DNA from: Bacillota bacterium | GTDB taxonomy: Bacteria; Bacillota; Clostridia; Clostridiales; Clostridiaceae | Direction: 5' to 3' | Length of the DNA: 49,664 nucleotides | Assembly (NCBI GenBank): GCA_023424785.1 | Contig: JAFADP010000024.1 | Span: 1 to 49,664 of the forward strand | Shown: positions 7,203 to 16,441 of the stretch, one piece after another | Layout of the letters: each line of letters opens with the position of its first letter | Position numbering within the stretch: the stretch's first letter is position 1 | Made by a program: the position numbers and the translations under genes | The notes under the pieces: generated by a model | Told to the model about the DNA's origin: nothing | What the model saw: only the letters and a program-made list of their open reading frames with translations | Database searches by the model: none

Positions 7203-8147
7203 ATGATATTAGCAGAAATGGACAAAATTTATTCAGTACTACAGGAAGAGGGGTTTGAGTTATCCGCAGCCTCTTATGAAAAAGATGATTACCATGTTTT
7301 TTATAAAAGCGGACTAGTTCTTACAATCGATCTCTCAACAGAGGATATAGATTCTACAATGATGTATTTTGACTCTAATAAAGAATTTGTATCTTACACT
7401 TATAAATTACCAACTCCTGAATCTTTTAATGACTTATTAGAGCACGTATTAAATGTTATAGAAACAAATAGTATGCAATTAACTTGGGATTTAAATTTAT
7501 ATGAAATAATACATCTGAATAAATTAATATTTGTGTCAAAAAGAGATTTACAAAATATCTCCTCAAAGGATAATTTAGATAATATTAAAATTGAAAGAAT
7601 AATGAATTTTGATAAAGATTTATTTAATATGATAATTGGATTTGGTAATGATAAAAATAAATTCACATTATTATATGACAAACTTTATTCTGAAGGCTTT
7701 AAAATAATGCTTATTGATAAAGGCAATACAGGAATAGCTAATATTACTAGAGCACTATTTAGAAAAGATGGTGTTATTATAGGTTTATTCTATGAAGAAT
7801 CTGGAGTTATATTATGTGGAAATATATACTTCCAAACTCAGGAACCTATAAATGACAACTTATATATTAATAATGATCATATATTAAATAAATTTGATTT
7901 AGATGATGATAATACCTCTAATGATGCTATTCTTTATAAAGTACGTTTCTCTGAAAGTGCCTTAAAAACGGTCCTTTACTTAATGAATAACACTGATCTT
8001 ATATACAAAAAAATGTGTAATGGTGCTTATAAAGATATTAACCTAGCTAATAGTGTTAATTATATATCTGGAAAGTTCCATAGACACTTAAAATCTATTG
8101 CTGATGAATTATCTCCTGAAGATTTAGAAGCTTTAGGAATGAATTAA
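7203..8147 (+). CDS. hypothetical protein, plus strand
   Basis: This 314-residue acidic, soluble protein is not recognised. It has no signal peptide, membrane segment or cysteine cluster. An N-terminal alpha/beta half (MILAEMDKIYSVLQEEGFEL) is followed by a mixed domain and a helical C terminus (LKSIADELSPEDLEALGMN). I chose the ATG at 7203, eight bases after GGAG, over one at 7188 that lies upstream of that site. It is one of only two plus-strand genes here, with its own promoter and a shared terminator, so it is a single-gene unit. Confidence 0.8.
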   Translation: MILAEMDKIYSVLQEEGFELSAASYEKDDYHVFYKSGLVLTIDLSTEDIDSTMMYFDSNKEFVSYTYKLPTPESFNDLLEHVLNVIETNSMQLTWDLNLYEIIHLNKLIFVSKRDLQNISSKDNLDNIKIERIMNFDKDLFNMIIGFGNDKNKFTLLYDKLYSEGFKIMLIDKGNTGIANITRALFRKDGVIIGLFYEESGVILCGNIYFQTQEPINDNLYINNDHILNKFDLDDDNTSNDAILYKVRFSESALKTVLYLMNNTDLIYKKMCNGAYKDINLANSVNYISGKFHRHLKSIADELSPEDLEALGMN

Positions 8148-8150
8148 ATA

Positions 8151-8191
8151 AAAAGTGAGATACTTCAAAATGTGAAATATCTCACTTTTTT
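8151..8191. terminator. bidirectional intrinsic terminator
   Basis: Arms AAAAGTGAGATA and TATCTCACTTTT end in A- and T-runs. It serves the plus-strand hypothetical gene and, from the other side, the lipoprotein gene whose stop codon it reaches. Confidence 0.9.
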
Positions 8192-9164
8192 AGTCATAAT
8201 AATCAATTTCAGTATCAATAATACAATTTGTTATAATATTATTTTCAATATGAATCCAATAGCAACCATAATAATTCGGTATTCTCCATTCTTCTAATGT
8301 TATATTTGTTATACCTTTACACTCTACCTTATCTTCTACAAATGAATGTGCCTTTATCTCACAATTTGGATCAACCTTATATGTTACAGTACTCTTATCG
8401 TTATTTATAACATAATAATCTTGTAAATATGAGGATTGTCCATCTTCAATAAGCTTTTGCTTTGCTTCTTCTCCTACATATCGTCCTTCTGCTTCATCAA
8501 AAACTATATAATAAAAACCATCTTCTTTATAAAATTGTCTGATTTGTCCAAACTTATTTTCTTTAGTTAATTCTTTTACAGTTAAGTTAAATATAACTTC
8601 ATGGTTATACTCAGAAGAAGTTCCTTTAATTGTATAGGTTCCCGGTGTAGATGTATTTACATCACTGTCCCACACAATGTCAATATCTGTTTTAACATTA
8701 TTTATTGTCGTTTCAACACTCTCTGGTAATGATACTTTTTCATATTGCACTACCTCTTTTGAAATATTTATAGTCTCAAAATTTGACTTTATATCTTGAA
8801 GTATATTTTTCATTTCTTCAACTTCAATATTATTATCAATAGCTAATTTTATGAAATAATACGCATCATCATATCTTTTTAAATCAATGTACTTATCTTT
8901 TATTTGTATATATATATTACTATCTTGTTTATGTTTTTCAATTAGTTGCTCAAAAGTTATTTTAGCTTCATTAAATTTATTAGAATTTAAATAGTCACTT
9001 GCTTTTTGCATAAGGCTTAACACATCTTCTTTTTGAGCAATTAATTCATCTCTTATATTACTAGATATAACTATTTTTTTATCACTATATGTACACCCAG
9101 TGAAAGTAAAAACTATACATATACAAAAGCCTAGGCTCATAATCTTATATATCTTTTTACTCAT
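8190..9164 (-). CDS. lipoprotein with TPR-like helices and a Big_4-type Ig domain
   Basis: The 324-residue product has a lipoprotein signal peptide with lipobox TFTGC, which puts the mature N-terminal Cys near residue 24. Residues 45-125 form paired helices like tetratricopeptide repeats. Residues 140-200 look like a bacterial Ig-like group 4 domain (LPESVETTINN, IVWDSDVNTSTPGTYTIKG). The final 120 residues are an unassigned domain with Tyr- and Trp-rich strands. It overlaps the sensor kinase stop by four bases, so it is co-expressed with the two-component system and may be its surface sensor partner or its output. Confidence 0.75.
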   Translation of the reverse strand: MSKKIYKIMSLGFCICIVFTFTGCTYSDKKIVISSNIRDELIAQKEDVLSLMQKASDYLNSNKFNEAKITFEQLIEKHKQDSNIYIQIKDKYIDLKRYDDAYYFIKLAIDNNIEVEEMKNILQDIKSNFETINISKEVVQYEKVSLPESVETTINNVKTDIDIVWDSDVNTSTPGTYTIKGTSSEYNHEVIFNLTVKELTKENKFGQIRQFYKEDGFYYIVFDEAEGRYVGEEAKQKLIEDGQSSYLQDYYVINNDKSTVTYKVDPNCEIKAHSFVEDKVECKGITNITLEEWRIPNYYGCYWIHIENNIITNCIIDTEIDYYD

Positions 9165-10603
9165 CCTTCAATACACCTTTTTAAATTAAATTTTACTCTT
9201 ACAGTAACTATTTCTCCATTTTCAATTTCAATAGTTCCATTATGCTCTCTAACTATTTCATTGCTTATATATAACCCTAATCCACTGCTATACTTTTCAG
9301 TTTGTTTATCTATTTTCACAAATGGATCAAATATAGAATCATATATTTCTTGAGGAATACCATCTGAAGAATTTTTTACTTCAACTATATATTTATCTAA
9401 ATAACAATAACTTTTTATATTTACAGTTCCTTCTTTATTAGAATATTTAATAGCATTATCTATAATATTAATAAATAGTTGTTTTATTTTATTTTCTTCA
9501 CATAAAACTATTCCATCTTCTAAGTCATAACATATATTTAATAAATATTTATTAGCTTTAAATTGTAAATCTTCTGATAAGTCTATTAATATATTTTTTA
9601 AGTTTTTCTCCTTAAATTCTTCCTTAGTTTCACTTAATCCTTTTGATACACTTATTAAATCTAAAACTAGCTTATTAACTCTTTCACTTTCTGAATGAAT
9701 TCGAGTTAATGCTCTAATTTTAAAATCCTCATTATCAACTATATTATCTTTAAGCATTTCAGAATATCCTATAATTGCTGTTAGAGGAGTCTTTATTTCA
9801 TGAGTTACATTGTCAAAAAACTCTTTTCTATGATTACTTAAGGTTTCAACTTTTTGCTTTTCATTTTTTATAGTATCAATTTGAGATTTTATTTTTGTTC
9901 TCATACTTACAAATTCTCTTGATAATACTCCAATCTCATCATTTTTATAATTTTCTATAGCAAAGTCATAATCTCCCTCTTCTAATTTTTTTACTCCTTC
10001 TGTTAACTTAGTAATAGGACTTATAATAGTTGAATTTATAATAAATGCAGCTAAAAATATTATTGTAAATGTAATTATTTCAGCTATTGTTATATTCTTA
10101 ATTGTATTAACACTATCTAAATATAAATCTTTATACTCTTTTACAACATTAAAAGTACCTATATTATTTTCATTATTATAAATTGTATATGATAGTATTC
10201 CATATACTGTTGAATCTTTATAATCTATATAAATAACTCCTGAATTATCTTTACTTTCTGTGTTAAGCAAATTTAATTCTTCTGAAAAATCCTCATTAAT
10301 ATTCCCTACTAATACATTATTTTTATAATCTCTAATCTCAACATTACATTCACTATTTACAGAAATATAACTTACTAAGTACTCACTTTCATTTTTTAAC
10401 TTTTCATTATCATCTTTACCTGAATTTTGGAATAACCTATAACTTATTATTTCATAAGTGTTATTCATAGTTTGAGTTAATGACTCTTTTATGGTTAATT
10501 CCATTTTATCTATAAATATACTTCTAAAAGTAATATTAAATATTATACCTGAAATAATTAATATAGTTCCTAAGCCTAAAGTTATTTTTGATCTAATCTT
10601 CAT
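9161..10603 (-). CDS. sensor histidine kinase
   Basis: This 480-residue kinase has TM1 at about residues 8-30, an extracytoplasmic sensor region to about 172, TM2 at 173-195, and HAMP at 190-240. The HisKA box THEIKTPLTAIIGYSEML puts the phospho-accepting His at 268. The ATPase domain has an N box (NIIDNAIKYS) and a G box (SSGLGLYIS). It overlaps the response regulator by eleven bases and the lipoprotein by four, so the three form one operon. The stimulus is unknown; the extracytoplasmic domain and partner lipoprotein suggest an envelope signal. Confidence 0.93.
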   Translation of the reverse strand: MKIRSKITLGLGTILIISGIIFNITFRSIFIDKMELTIKESLTQTMNNTYEIISYRLFQNSGKDDNEKLKNESEYLVSYISVNSECNVEIRDYKNNVLVGNINEDFSEELNLLNTESKDNSGVIYIDYKDSTVYGILSYTIYNNENNIGTFNVVKEYKDLYLDSVNTIKNITIAEIITFTIIFLAAFIINSTIISPITKLTEGVKKLEEGDYDFAIENYKNDEIGVLSREFVSMRTKIKSQIDTIKNEKQKVETLSNHRKEFFDNVTHEIKTPLTAIIGYSEMLKDNIVDNEDFKIRALTRIHSESERVNKLVLDLISVSKGLSETKEEFKEKNLKNILIDLSEDLQFKANKYLLNICYDLEDGIVLCEENKIKQLFINIIDNAIKYSNKEGTVNIKSYCYLDKYIVEVKNSSDGIPQEIYDSIFDPFVKIDKQTEKYSSGLGLYISNEIVREHNGTIEIENGEIVTVRVKFNLKRCIEG

Positions 10604-11300
10604 TAAATTCCCTCATTATATATCCAACTGAGAATACTGTTTCTATTATAGATGCATTATCCTTATCATCTAACTTACTTCTTAACTTTCTTACATGTAC
10701 ATCAACAGTTCGCTCATCCCCATCATAGTCATATCCCCAAATCCTTTCTAGTAGCTCTTTTCTAGAAAATACTTTATTTTTGTGTTGACATAAAAATTCT
10801 AATAAATTGTACTCCTTAGGCTTTAATTTTATGATTCCATTATTTTTCAATACATTTCTACTCTTATAATCTATTTTTACATTTTTATTAATACTTATGT
10901 ACTTGTCCTCTTTTTCTGTTGATTCCCTATATTTCTCTACTCTTTTAAGTGCTATTTTAACTCTTGCAAGTACTTCTTTTATATGAAAAGGCTTAGTTAT
11001 ATAATCATCTGCTCCAAGTTCTAACCCTAACACTTTATCAAAAATATCTATACGTGCAGTAAGCATTAATATTGGTATTGAATATTTTTGTGTTACATCT
11101 TTACATATATCAAATCCACTTTCATCAGGTAGATTAATATCTAAAAGAACTATATTAGGTAAAAATTCATTTAATAACTTTCTAGCTTCTTTTCCATTAA
11201 AAGCACTTCTTACTGAATACCCTTCTGAACGTAAAGCAGAAGTTAGTATATCATTTATAGATATTTCATCCTCAATTACTAAAACTTTATACTCTTTCAT
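10593..11300 (-). CDS. OmpR/PhoB-family response regulator
   Basis: This 235-residue regulator has a receiver domain with the acidic pair ED at 10-11, phospho-acceptor D54 (VLLDINLP) and the conserved Lys in ITKPF. A winged-helix DNA-binding domain follows at about 130-230 (LKPKEYNLLEFL, then RTVDVHVRKLRSKL). It is the first gene of the operon with the kinase and lipoprotein. The strong ribosome binding site (GGGGGATGGG) precedes the ATG. The LRR surface-protein gene immediately upstream is a possible target, by position only. Confidence 0.93.
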   Translation of the reverse strand: MKEYKVLVIEDEISINDILTSALRSEGYSVRSAFNGKEARKLLNEFLPNIVLLDINLPDESGFDICKDVTQKYSIPILMLTARIDIFDKVLGLELGADDYITKPFHIKEVLARVKIALKRVEKYRESTEKEDKYISINKNVKIDYKSRNVLKNNGIIKLKPKEYNLLEFLCQHKNKVFSRKELLERIWGYDYDGDERTVDVHVRKLRSKLDDKDNASIIETVFSVGYIMREFNED

Positions 11301-11373
11301 CCCATCCCCCTTTATATTGCTTATTATATCAAATTTATACTTTAATTGACATATTATGATTGTAATTTGTATT

Positions 11374-11401
11374 AAAAAAAGCGGAATTCAATAAATCCCG
11401 C
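11374..11401 (-). terminator. intrinsic terminator of the LRR gene
   Basis: In minus-strand RNA GCGGGAUUU pairs with GAAUUCCGC around a short loop, followed by seven U residues, just past the LRR gene stop. Confidence 0.85.
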
Positions 11402-11414
11402 TTTTTATTTATTA

Positions 11415-12806
11415 CTACTTTCTTTTTTTACTTAATACTAAGCCAACTAAAGATGAAATACTCATTCCAACCATACCAAATGTTCCTGCATCCCCAGTCT
11501 TAGGTACTGAAGATTTTTTTGCTGCAGATGTGGTCTTATTTGTTTTTGTTGGAGATGTAGTCTTATCTGTTGTAGAAGGTTCTTGTTTATTATTTTGATC
11601 TTGTTCATCTTCTTTATAATAAATATAGTGTTCTGCTGTTCCACTATATGCATAATCTTTACCAGCAATTTTGATAGTACCTTCAAATCCATAGTTTAAT
11701 GAAGATAGTCCACTTAATGCCTTCCATCTTATAGTATTACTTTCTTTTAAATATTCTCCATTTCCATTTATTAAGTTTATAGTTATTGCATCTCCATATG
11801 CATCCTTAAATATATTATCAACCTCTATATCCTCTCCATTTTTCGCAACCACATAATTAAGTAATATTTTTTGTTCTCTTAATACTAATCCATTTGTATA
11901 ATTTATTTTTGGTAAATTAGTAAAGTTATATATTTCATTAAATGACAAATTTAAATACTCTAAATTCATTAAGTCTTTTAAGTATGTAATATCTGAAATT
12001 GAATTATTTGATAAATCTAATGATTTTAACTGACTTGCACCTTCCAAGAAGCTTAAATCACTTAGTCTATTATTACTTAAAATTAAAGTCTCTAAACTTT
12101 TAAAGTTTTTTATAACATTCAAGTTGGTAATTTTATACTCTCCACCCTTTATATCTTCAATACCCACATACTTGCTTTCACTTATGCTTAACTCTTTTAA
12201 ATTAACTAAATTAGCTAATGGATTTAAGTCACTTATATAATTATCATCTAAATTAAGCTTTTCTAAATTTGTTAAATTACTTAGTGGAGATAGGTCCCAA
12301 ACTATGTTGTAACTTAAATCTAATTCTTTTAGGTTCTTTAACTCTGCTAAAGGTTCAATACTATATATTAATCCATGACTTAAGTTTGCTCTTGTTAAAT
12401 TAGTACAATACTTTAATTCTTCAATATTCTCTACTGGATAACTGCTTAAATCTAAATCTACTATTGATTCTAATTGTGATTTTGTAATATTACTATTCTT
12501 TTCTTGACCTAAAGTAAAATTTAATGCTTCTTTTAAATACCTATCTCTTATATTTATAACCTCATCCTCTTCTTCATTTGCTATTTCCTCATCTGCTGTT
12601 TGTTTCTCTAGCACTTCTTGGTCTATAGCTTCATTATCATTGCTAGCCTCATTTTCATTTACTGTTTCTACCGTATCCTGTGCACTTTCTATTGTTTCCA
12701 CTTCTTCAGTAATATTTTGCTCTGTAGCACTAACACTTGCCCCTTGTAATACTATTGATGTTGTAACTGCCATTGCTAACATTGATTTTATGAATTTTCT
12801 TCTCAT
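11415..12806 (-). CDS. LRR cell-wall-anchored surface protein (internalin-like)
   Basis: This 463-residue protein has a signal peptide (MRRKFIKSMLAMAVTTSIVL, probable cleavage after ASVSA), an acidic Glu/Asn-rich region to about 85, and roughly seven leucine-rich repeats of about 22 residues between 105 and 310 (NLKELDLSYNIVWDLSPLSN). A beta-rich domain to about 395 is followed by a Lys/Thr/Ser linker and a C-terminal sorting signal: VPKTG at 434-438, a hydrophobic stretch and a KKRK tail. Sortase would anchor it to peptidoglycan through the Thr. The motif has Val in place of the usual Leu. It has its own promoter and terminator. Likely roles are adhesion or surface protein binding. Confidence 0.88.
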   Translation of the reverse strand: MRRKFIKSMLAMAVTTSIVLQGASVSATEQNITEEVETIESAQDTVETVNENEASNDNEAIDQEVLEKQTADEEIANEEEDEVINIRDRYLKEALNFTLGQEKNSNITKSQLESIVDLDLSSYPVENIEELKYCTNLTRANLSHGLIYSIEPLAELKNLKELDLSYNIVWDLSPLSNLTNLEKLNLDDNYISDLNPLANLVNLKELSISESKYVGIEDIKGGEYKITNLNVIKNFKSLETLILSNNRLSDLSFLEGASQLKSLDLSNNSISDITYLKDLMNLEYLNLSFNEIYNFTNLPKINYTNGLVLREQKILLNYVVAKNGEDIEVDNIFKDAYGDAITINLINGNGEYLKESNTIRWKALSGLSSLNYGFEGTIKIAGKDYAYSGTAEHYIYYKEDEQDQNNKQEPSTTDKTTSPTKTNKTTSAAKKSSVPKTGDAGTFGMVGMSISSLVGLVLSKKRK

Positions 12807-12846
12807 GTTCTTACCCCCTAAGATTTTGTTAATTATTCTCTCTATG

Positions 12847-12875
12847 CTTATATAATAGCTCTACATTATTATCAA
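12847..12875 (-). promoter_or_regulatory. sigma-A promoter of the LRR gene
   Basis: Minus strand TTGATA (12875-12870), a 17-base spacer and TATAAG (12852-12847) lie about 45 bases before the start, which has an AGGGGG ribosome binding site. Confidence 0.65.
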
Positions 12876-12910
12876 GTTTGTAAAAGATGTTTCCAAGTTG
12901 TTAACAAAAC

Positions 12911-12944
12911 AAAAAAAGTTGATAGATTTTCTCCATCAACTTTT
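12911..12944 (-). terminator. intrinsic terminator of the cca/rng operon
   Basis: Arms AAGTTGAT and ATCAACTT surround an 11-base loop and are followed by seven U residues on the minus strand. The hairpin overlaps the cca stop codon. Confidence 0.85.
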
Positions 12945-14279
12945 ATAACTACTTTTTACTAATTTAATTAGCTCTTCTTTATTATTTAACTTTGGATTTT
13001 CCATAACCTTTTCTAAAATATCATTTAATATTATACCAATATTTTTTCCTGGGGCTATTCCTAAGGCTATTAAATCTTTTCCATTAATCTTTAAATCTTT
13101 TATAGAAAAACATTCATTTTGTTGTATTACTTCATTTAATTTCTTTTCTATTTCTAAAAGCTTTTCTTCTTTTTCTTTAAAGTATATTGGATTTTGTGCT
13201 AGTGCATCTGCTTTTTTAACCTTTAATAAGTCCCTAAATAGCTCTTCTCCAATTAAGTTTAATAACTTTCTTATAGATTTCTTGCCAGTTATTGTTCTAT
13301 CATGATATTTTATTAATGTAACTACTTTATTTATAGTCTCATTATCATATTTCATTCTTTTTAATATTTCTAGAGCTTTTTCACTTGATGCTATATCATG
13401 ACCATAAAAATGTCCTATACCTTTTTCATCAACAGTTTTACATTCTGGCTTACATATATCATGTAGTATCATTGTTAACCTTAAATGTAATATAGGTTCT
13501 ATATTATCTACAGATTTTAATATATGAGTTAATACATCATATATATGATGTGGATTTTGTTGTTGAACATTATTGCAAAGACACAATTCATTTAAGAAGT
13601 TTTCTAATAACCCTAAGTTCATTAATTCCTTTATATAAAATGGATTTGACATTATTATCTTATCAAATTCTACTCTTATTCTTTCTATAGAAACTTTAGA
13701 TATTGTACTACTTAAATTCTTTATACCTTCTCTCGTATTATTATCTATGGTAAAACCTAATTGAGCTGCAAATCTAACAGCTCTAAGCATTCTTAAAGCA
13801 TCTTCTTCAAACCTTTTATTAGGTTCTCCAACTGCTTTTATTATTTTATTTTTCAAGTCATTAATACCATTAAAATGATCTACTAATCCTTTTTCATCAT
13901 TATATGCCATAGCATTAATAGTAAAATCTCTTCTAGATAAATCTTCAATTAAATTTTCAACAAAAGCTACTTTTTCTGGGTGTCTACCATCTCTATACTC
14001 TCCATCAAGTCTAAAAGTAGTTACTTCAAAATTTTCTTTATCTATAATAACTGTTACTGTTCCATGTTTAATTCCTGTAGGTACAGTTTTTTCAAAGATT
14101 CTTATAGTATCTTCTGGCTTTGCATTAGTTGTTATATCCCAATCGTTAACACTTCTATTTATTAAACTATCTCTAACACATCCACCTACTGCATATGCTT
14201 CAAATCCACTTTCTTTAAATTTATCTATTATGAACCTTACATGTGATGGAACATTTATTTTAAAATTCACCAATACCAC
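12936..14279 (-). CDS. cca: tRNA nucleotidyltransferase (CCA-adding) with HD domain
   Basis: This 447-residue enzyme has the class II polymerase head with AYAVGGCVRDSL near residue 27 and the catalytic pair in NDWDITTNAKP near 45. The neck and tRNA-binding helices follow (RFEEDALRMLRAVRFAAQLG near 165), then an HD domain (LTMILHDICKPEC near 265). It adds or repairs the 3' CCA end of tRNAs. The HD part suggests a phosphatase or phosphodiesterase activity, as in some bacterial forms. It is the last gene of the unit that contains rng, with a three-base gap, and ends in a strong terminator. A poly(A) polymerase role is possible but less likely. Confidence 0.88.
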   Translation of the reverse strand: MVLVNFKINVPSHVRFIIDKFKESGFEAYAVGGCVRDSLINRSVNDWDITTNAKPEDTIRIFEKTVPTGIKHGTVTVIIDKENFEVTTFRLDGEYRDGRHPEKVAFVENLIEDLSRRDFTINAMAYNDEKGLVDHFNGINDLKNKIIKAVGEPNKRFEEDALRMLRAVRFAAQLGFTIDNNTREGIKNLSSTISKVSIERIRVEFDKIIMSNPFYIKELMNLGLLENFLNELCLCNNVQQQNPHHIYDVLTHILKSVDNIEPILHLRLTMILHDICKPECKTVDEKGIGHFYGHDIASSEKALEILKRMKYDNETINKVVTLIKYHDRTITGKKSIRKLLNLIGEELFRDLLKVKKADALAQNPIYFKEKEEKLLEIEKKLNEVIQQNECFSIKDLKINGKDLIALGIAPGKNIGIILNDILEKVMENPKLNNKEELIKLVKSSYKS

Positions 14280-14282
14280 CCC

Positions 14283-15722
14283 TTAATCTATCTTAACTAA
14301 ACAGCTAGACAGATTGGCTTTTTGATTTTTAAATATTAATGGTTCTATTTTATATCCTTCAATTCCATTAACATAGTTTAAATATATTTCTTTTCCTAAG
14401 CCATTTATATTAGTTAAAAAAGATAATAAATCTCCACTTATATTTTCTTTATAATTTTCATCTATTTCTATTAAAAAGCTATCTATTCCATTTTCATTAC
14501 TAAGTCTAGTAATATCATTATTAATTAGCCCTTCTAAGTAAGAAAGCTTAACAAGTCTTCCCATTCCATGACATAGAGAACATTCTTCTTCCATGTATTC
14601 ATAAACACTCTTTCCTCTTCTCTTTCTTGAGATTTGAACTAAGTTTAGTTCTGTAAATGGAAATACTCTTACATTGCCTCCATCTTCCTTTAATGCCTCT
14701 TTAAGTTCTTTTAAAACTAGTGATTTGTGTGATTTATCTCTTAAATCAATAAAATCAACTACAATTATTCCACTCATATTTCTAAGAAGTATTTGTCTTC
14801 CTATTTCTTTTGCAGCTTCTAAATTTGTTTCTAGAATAGTCTTCTCAAAGTTTCTTTCTTTAATATTTTTTCCTGTATTAACATCTATAACATACATTGC
14901 TTCTGTTTTATCAATAACAATAGAACCTCCACAATGAAGGGCTACCTTGTTATGTCTAAGTTTTAAAAGTTCTCTTTCAAGACCATGAGCATCAAATAAC
15001 CCTCTTGTATCTTCATAAAGCTTTACTGTTGCATTATCACAATCTTTTAAGTATTCACTTACAAATTCAAAGTCATCATTATTATCTAATATAACTTTTA
15101 TTGGTTCTGTTCCAACTTTATCTCTTAAAACCTTATTTAAAGCAAGATTATCTCCATAGATTTTACCAAGTCTAGTTGAATATTTTTGTCTTCTTATTAT
15201 TTCTTCATACTCTTGAAGTAGTATATTTCTTTCTATTAAAAGTTCTTCAATACTAACATTAGCAGCTTCCGTTCTTATTATAAGCTTAACGCCTTCTATT
15301 TCTTTAATTTCAGCTTCTATAAGCTCTTTTTTAACTTCATCCTTAAATCTTTTAGAAAATTCTATTCCTTCTCCACTACTTTCAAGAACCATGTATTTAG
15401 ATGGTATACTAAATTTTGTACTTACTTTAGGTCCTTTATCATTTAATTGTTCCTTTATTACCTCAACTATTATTTCATCACCTTTTTTAATGCCTTTTTC
15501 TTTAAGCTCATTGCTGTAATAAAGATATCCTTCTTTCTCAAGTCCCATATCAATAAATACAGAATTGGTAGAAGGAAGAATATTTTTTATTCTTCCTTTA
15601 TATATCTCACCAATTAATGGACCATTTTTTATATCTTCAACTATACACTCTTGTAATATACCTTTTTTTCTTATTCCTATTCTAAGAACATTTCTTCTTC
15701 TTTCTACAAAAATCTCTTTCAT
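14283..15722 (-). CDS. rng: ribonuclease G/E family endoribonuclease
   Basis: This 479-residue enzyme has an N-terminal S1 domain at about 35-120 (GEIYKGRIKNILP, FIDMGLEKEGYLYY), an RNase H-like region, the catalytic DNase I-like core with metal-binding residues in MYVIDVNTGKN near 280 and IVVDFIDLRDK near 320, and the Zn-link CSLCHGMGR near 383. Length fits RNase G rather than the longer RNase E. It processes rRNA and decays mRNA in the cytoplasm. It follows the TIGR03936 gene by 14 bases, a common clostridial arrangement. Confidence 0.93.
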   Translation of the reverse strand: MKEIFVERRRNVLRIGIRKKGILQECIVEDIKNGPLIGEIYKGRIKNILPSTNSVFIDMGLEKEGYLYYSNELKEKGIKKGDEIIVEVIKEQLNDKGPKVSTKFSIPSKYMVLESSGEGIEFSKRFKDEVKKELIEAEIKEIEGVKLIIRTEAANVSIEELLIERNILLQEYEEIIRRQKYSTRLGKIYGDNLALNKVLRDKVGTEPIKVILDNNDDFEFVSEYLKDCDNATVKLYEDTRGLFDAHGLERELLKLRHNKVALHCGGSIVIDKTEAMYVIDVNTGKNIKERNFEKTILETNLEAAKEIGRQILLRNMSGIIVVDFIDLRDKSHKSLVLKELKEALKEDGGNVRVFPFTELNLVQISRKRRGKSVYEYMEEECSLCHGMGRLVKLSYLEGLINNDITRLSNENGIDSFLIEIDENYKENISGDLLSFLTNINGLGKEIYLNYVNGIEGYKIEPLIFKNQKANLSSCLVKID

Positions 15723-15736
15723 ATTCTAAACACGTC

Positions 15737-16441
15737 CTATCTAAAATTACAAAGAGGTACTAATTTTCCTTCTCTTGAAAAATACATCTCTTCTCTATGA
15801 ATATCTACAAAAGCATCTTTATTTGAATTAGATGTTTTTTCTTGTATATAACTTACTAATAAATCTGCTGCTAAATGTTCTCTACTTCCAGATGCAAGTA
15901 ATACATTTAACATTAAGCTATTGTTATCCTTAATCCAGTATTTAAACTCAAATACTAAAGGCTTTATATTAACTTCTCTTTCACCTTTCTTACTCTTCTT
16001 AATAGTAGTCCAGTCTTCATTACTTAGTAATTCTTCTAATTCTCTTTCTAAATTTGAAGTATTTTCATAAGGAACTTTTATTATATATCTACAAGCATCA
16101 ATTAATGCCATTCCTTGTGGAACTTTCTTTTCATTTTCCACATTTATAATTTTTATTGCACTTATAAACTTTATACCAGAAGCACTTTTAGAATTTAATC
16201 TTTCTATAATTTCTGCTTCATCCATTTCTTCTACTAAAACAATATCCATATATTCTCCACTAGAATATACTCCAACTGATAAAGGTTGAGCTATAGACAT
16301 AGCCATATGTGGGTTAAACCCCTTAGAGTATTCCATAGGCAACTCTGCTCTTCTTATTATCTTTTGAATAGTTCTCATTAGATCTAAATGAGATATAAAT
16401 TTTATATTGCTTTCTTTAGTAAATTTAATTAAGTATCGCAC
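15737..16441 (-). CDS. TIGR03936 / DUF2344 radical-SAM-linked protein
   Basis: This 234-residue protein begins MRYLIKFTKESNIKFISHLD, the usual opening of the DUF2344 family, and includes EYSKGFNPHMAMSIAQPLSVG near residue 38. It overlaps the TIGR03960 radical-SAM gene by 17 bases. In many bacteria the two are adjacent or fused, so they probably act together, most likely in RNA modification. The reaction is not known. Confidence 0.88.
   Translation of the reverse strand: MRYLIKFTKESNIKFISHLDLMRTIQKIIRRAELPMEYSKGFNPHMAMSIAQPLSVGVYSSGEYMDIVLVEEMDEAEIIERLNSKSASGIKFISAIKIINVENEKKVPQGMALIDACRYIIKVPYENTSNLERELEELLSNEDWTTIKKSKKGEREVNIKPLVFEFKYWIKDNNSLMLNVLLASGSREHLAADLLVSYIQEKTSNSNKDAFVDIHREEMYFSREGKLVPLCNFR

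Noticed and set aside
11462..11692. A 76-codon minus-strand frame inside the LRR gene
   Set aside because: It overlaps the Thr/Lys-rich linker in another frame and is low in complexity; no ribosome binding site.
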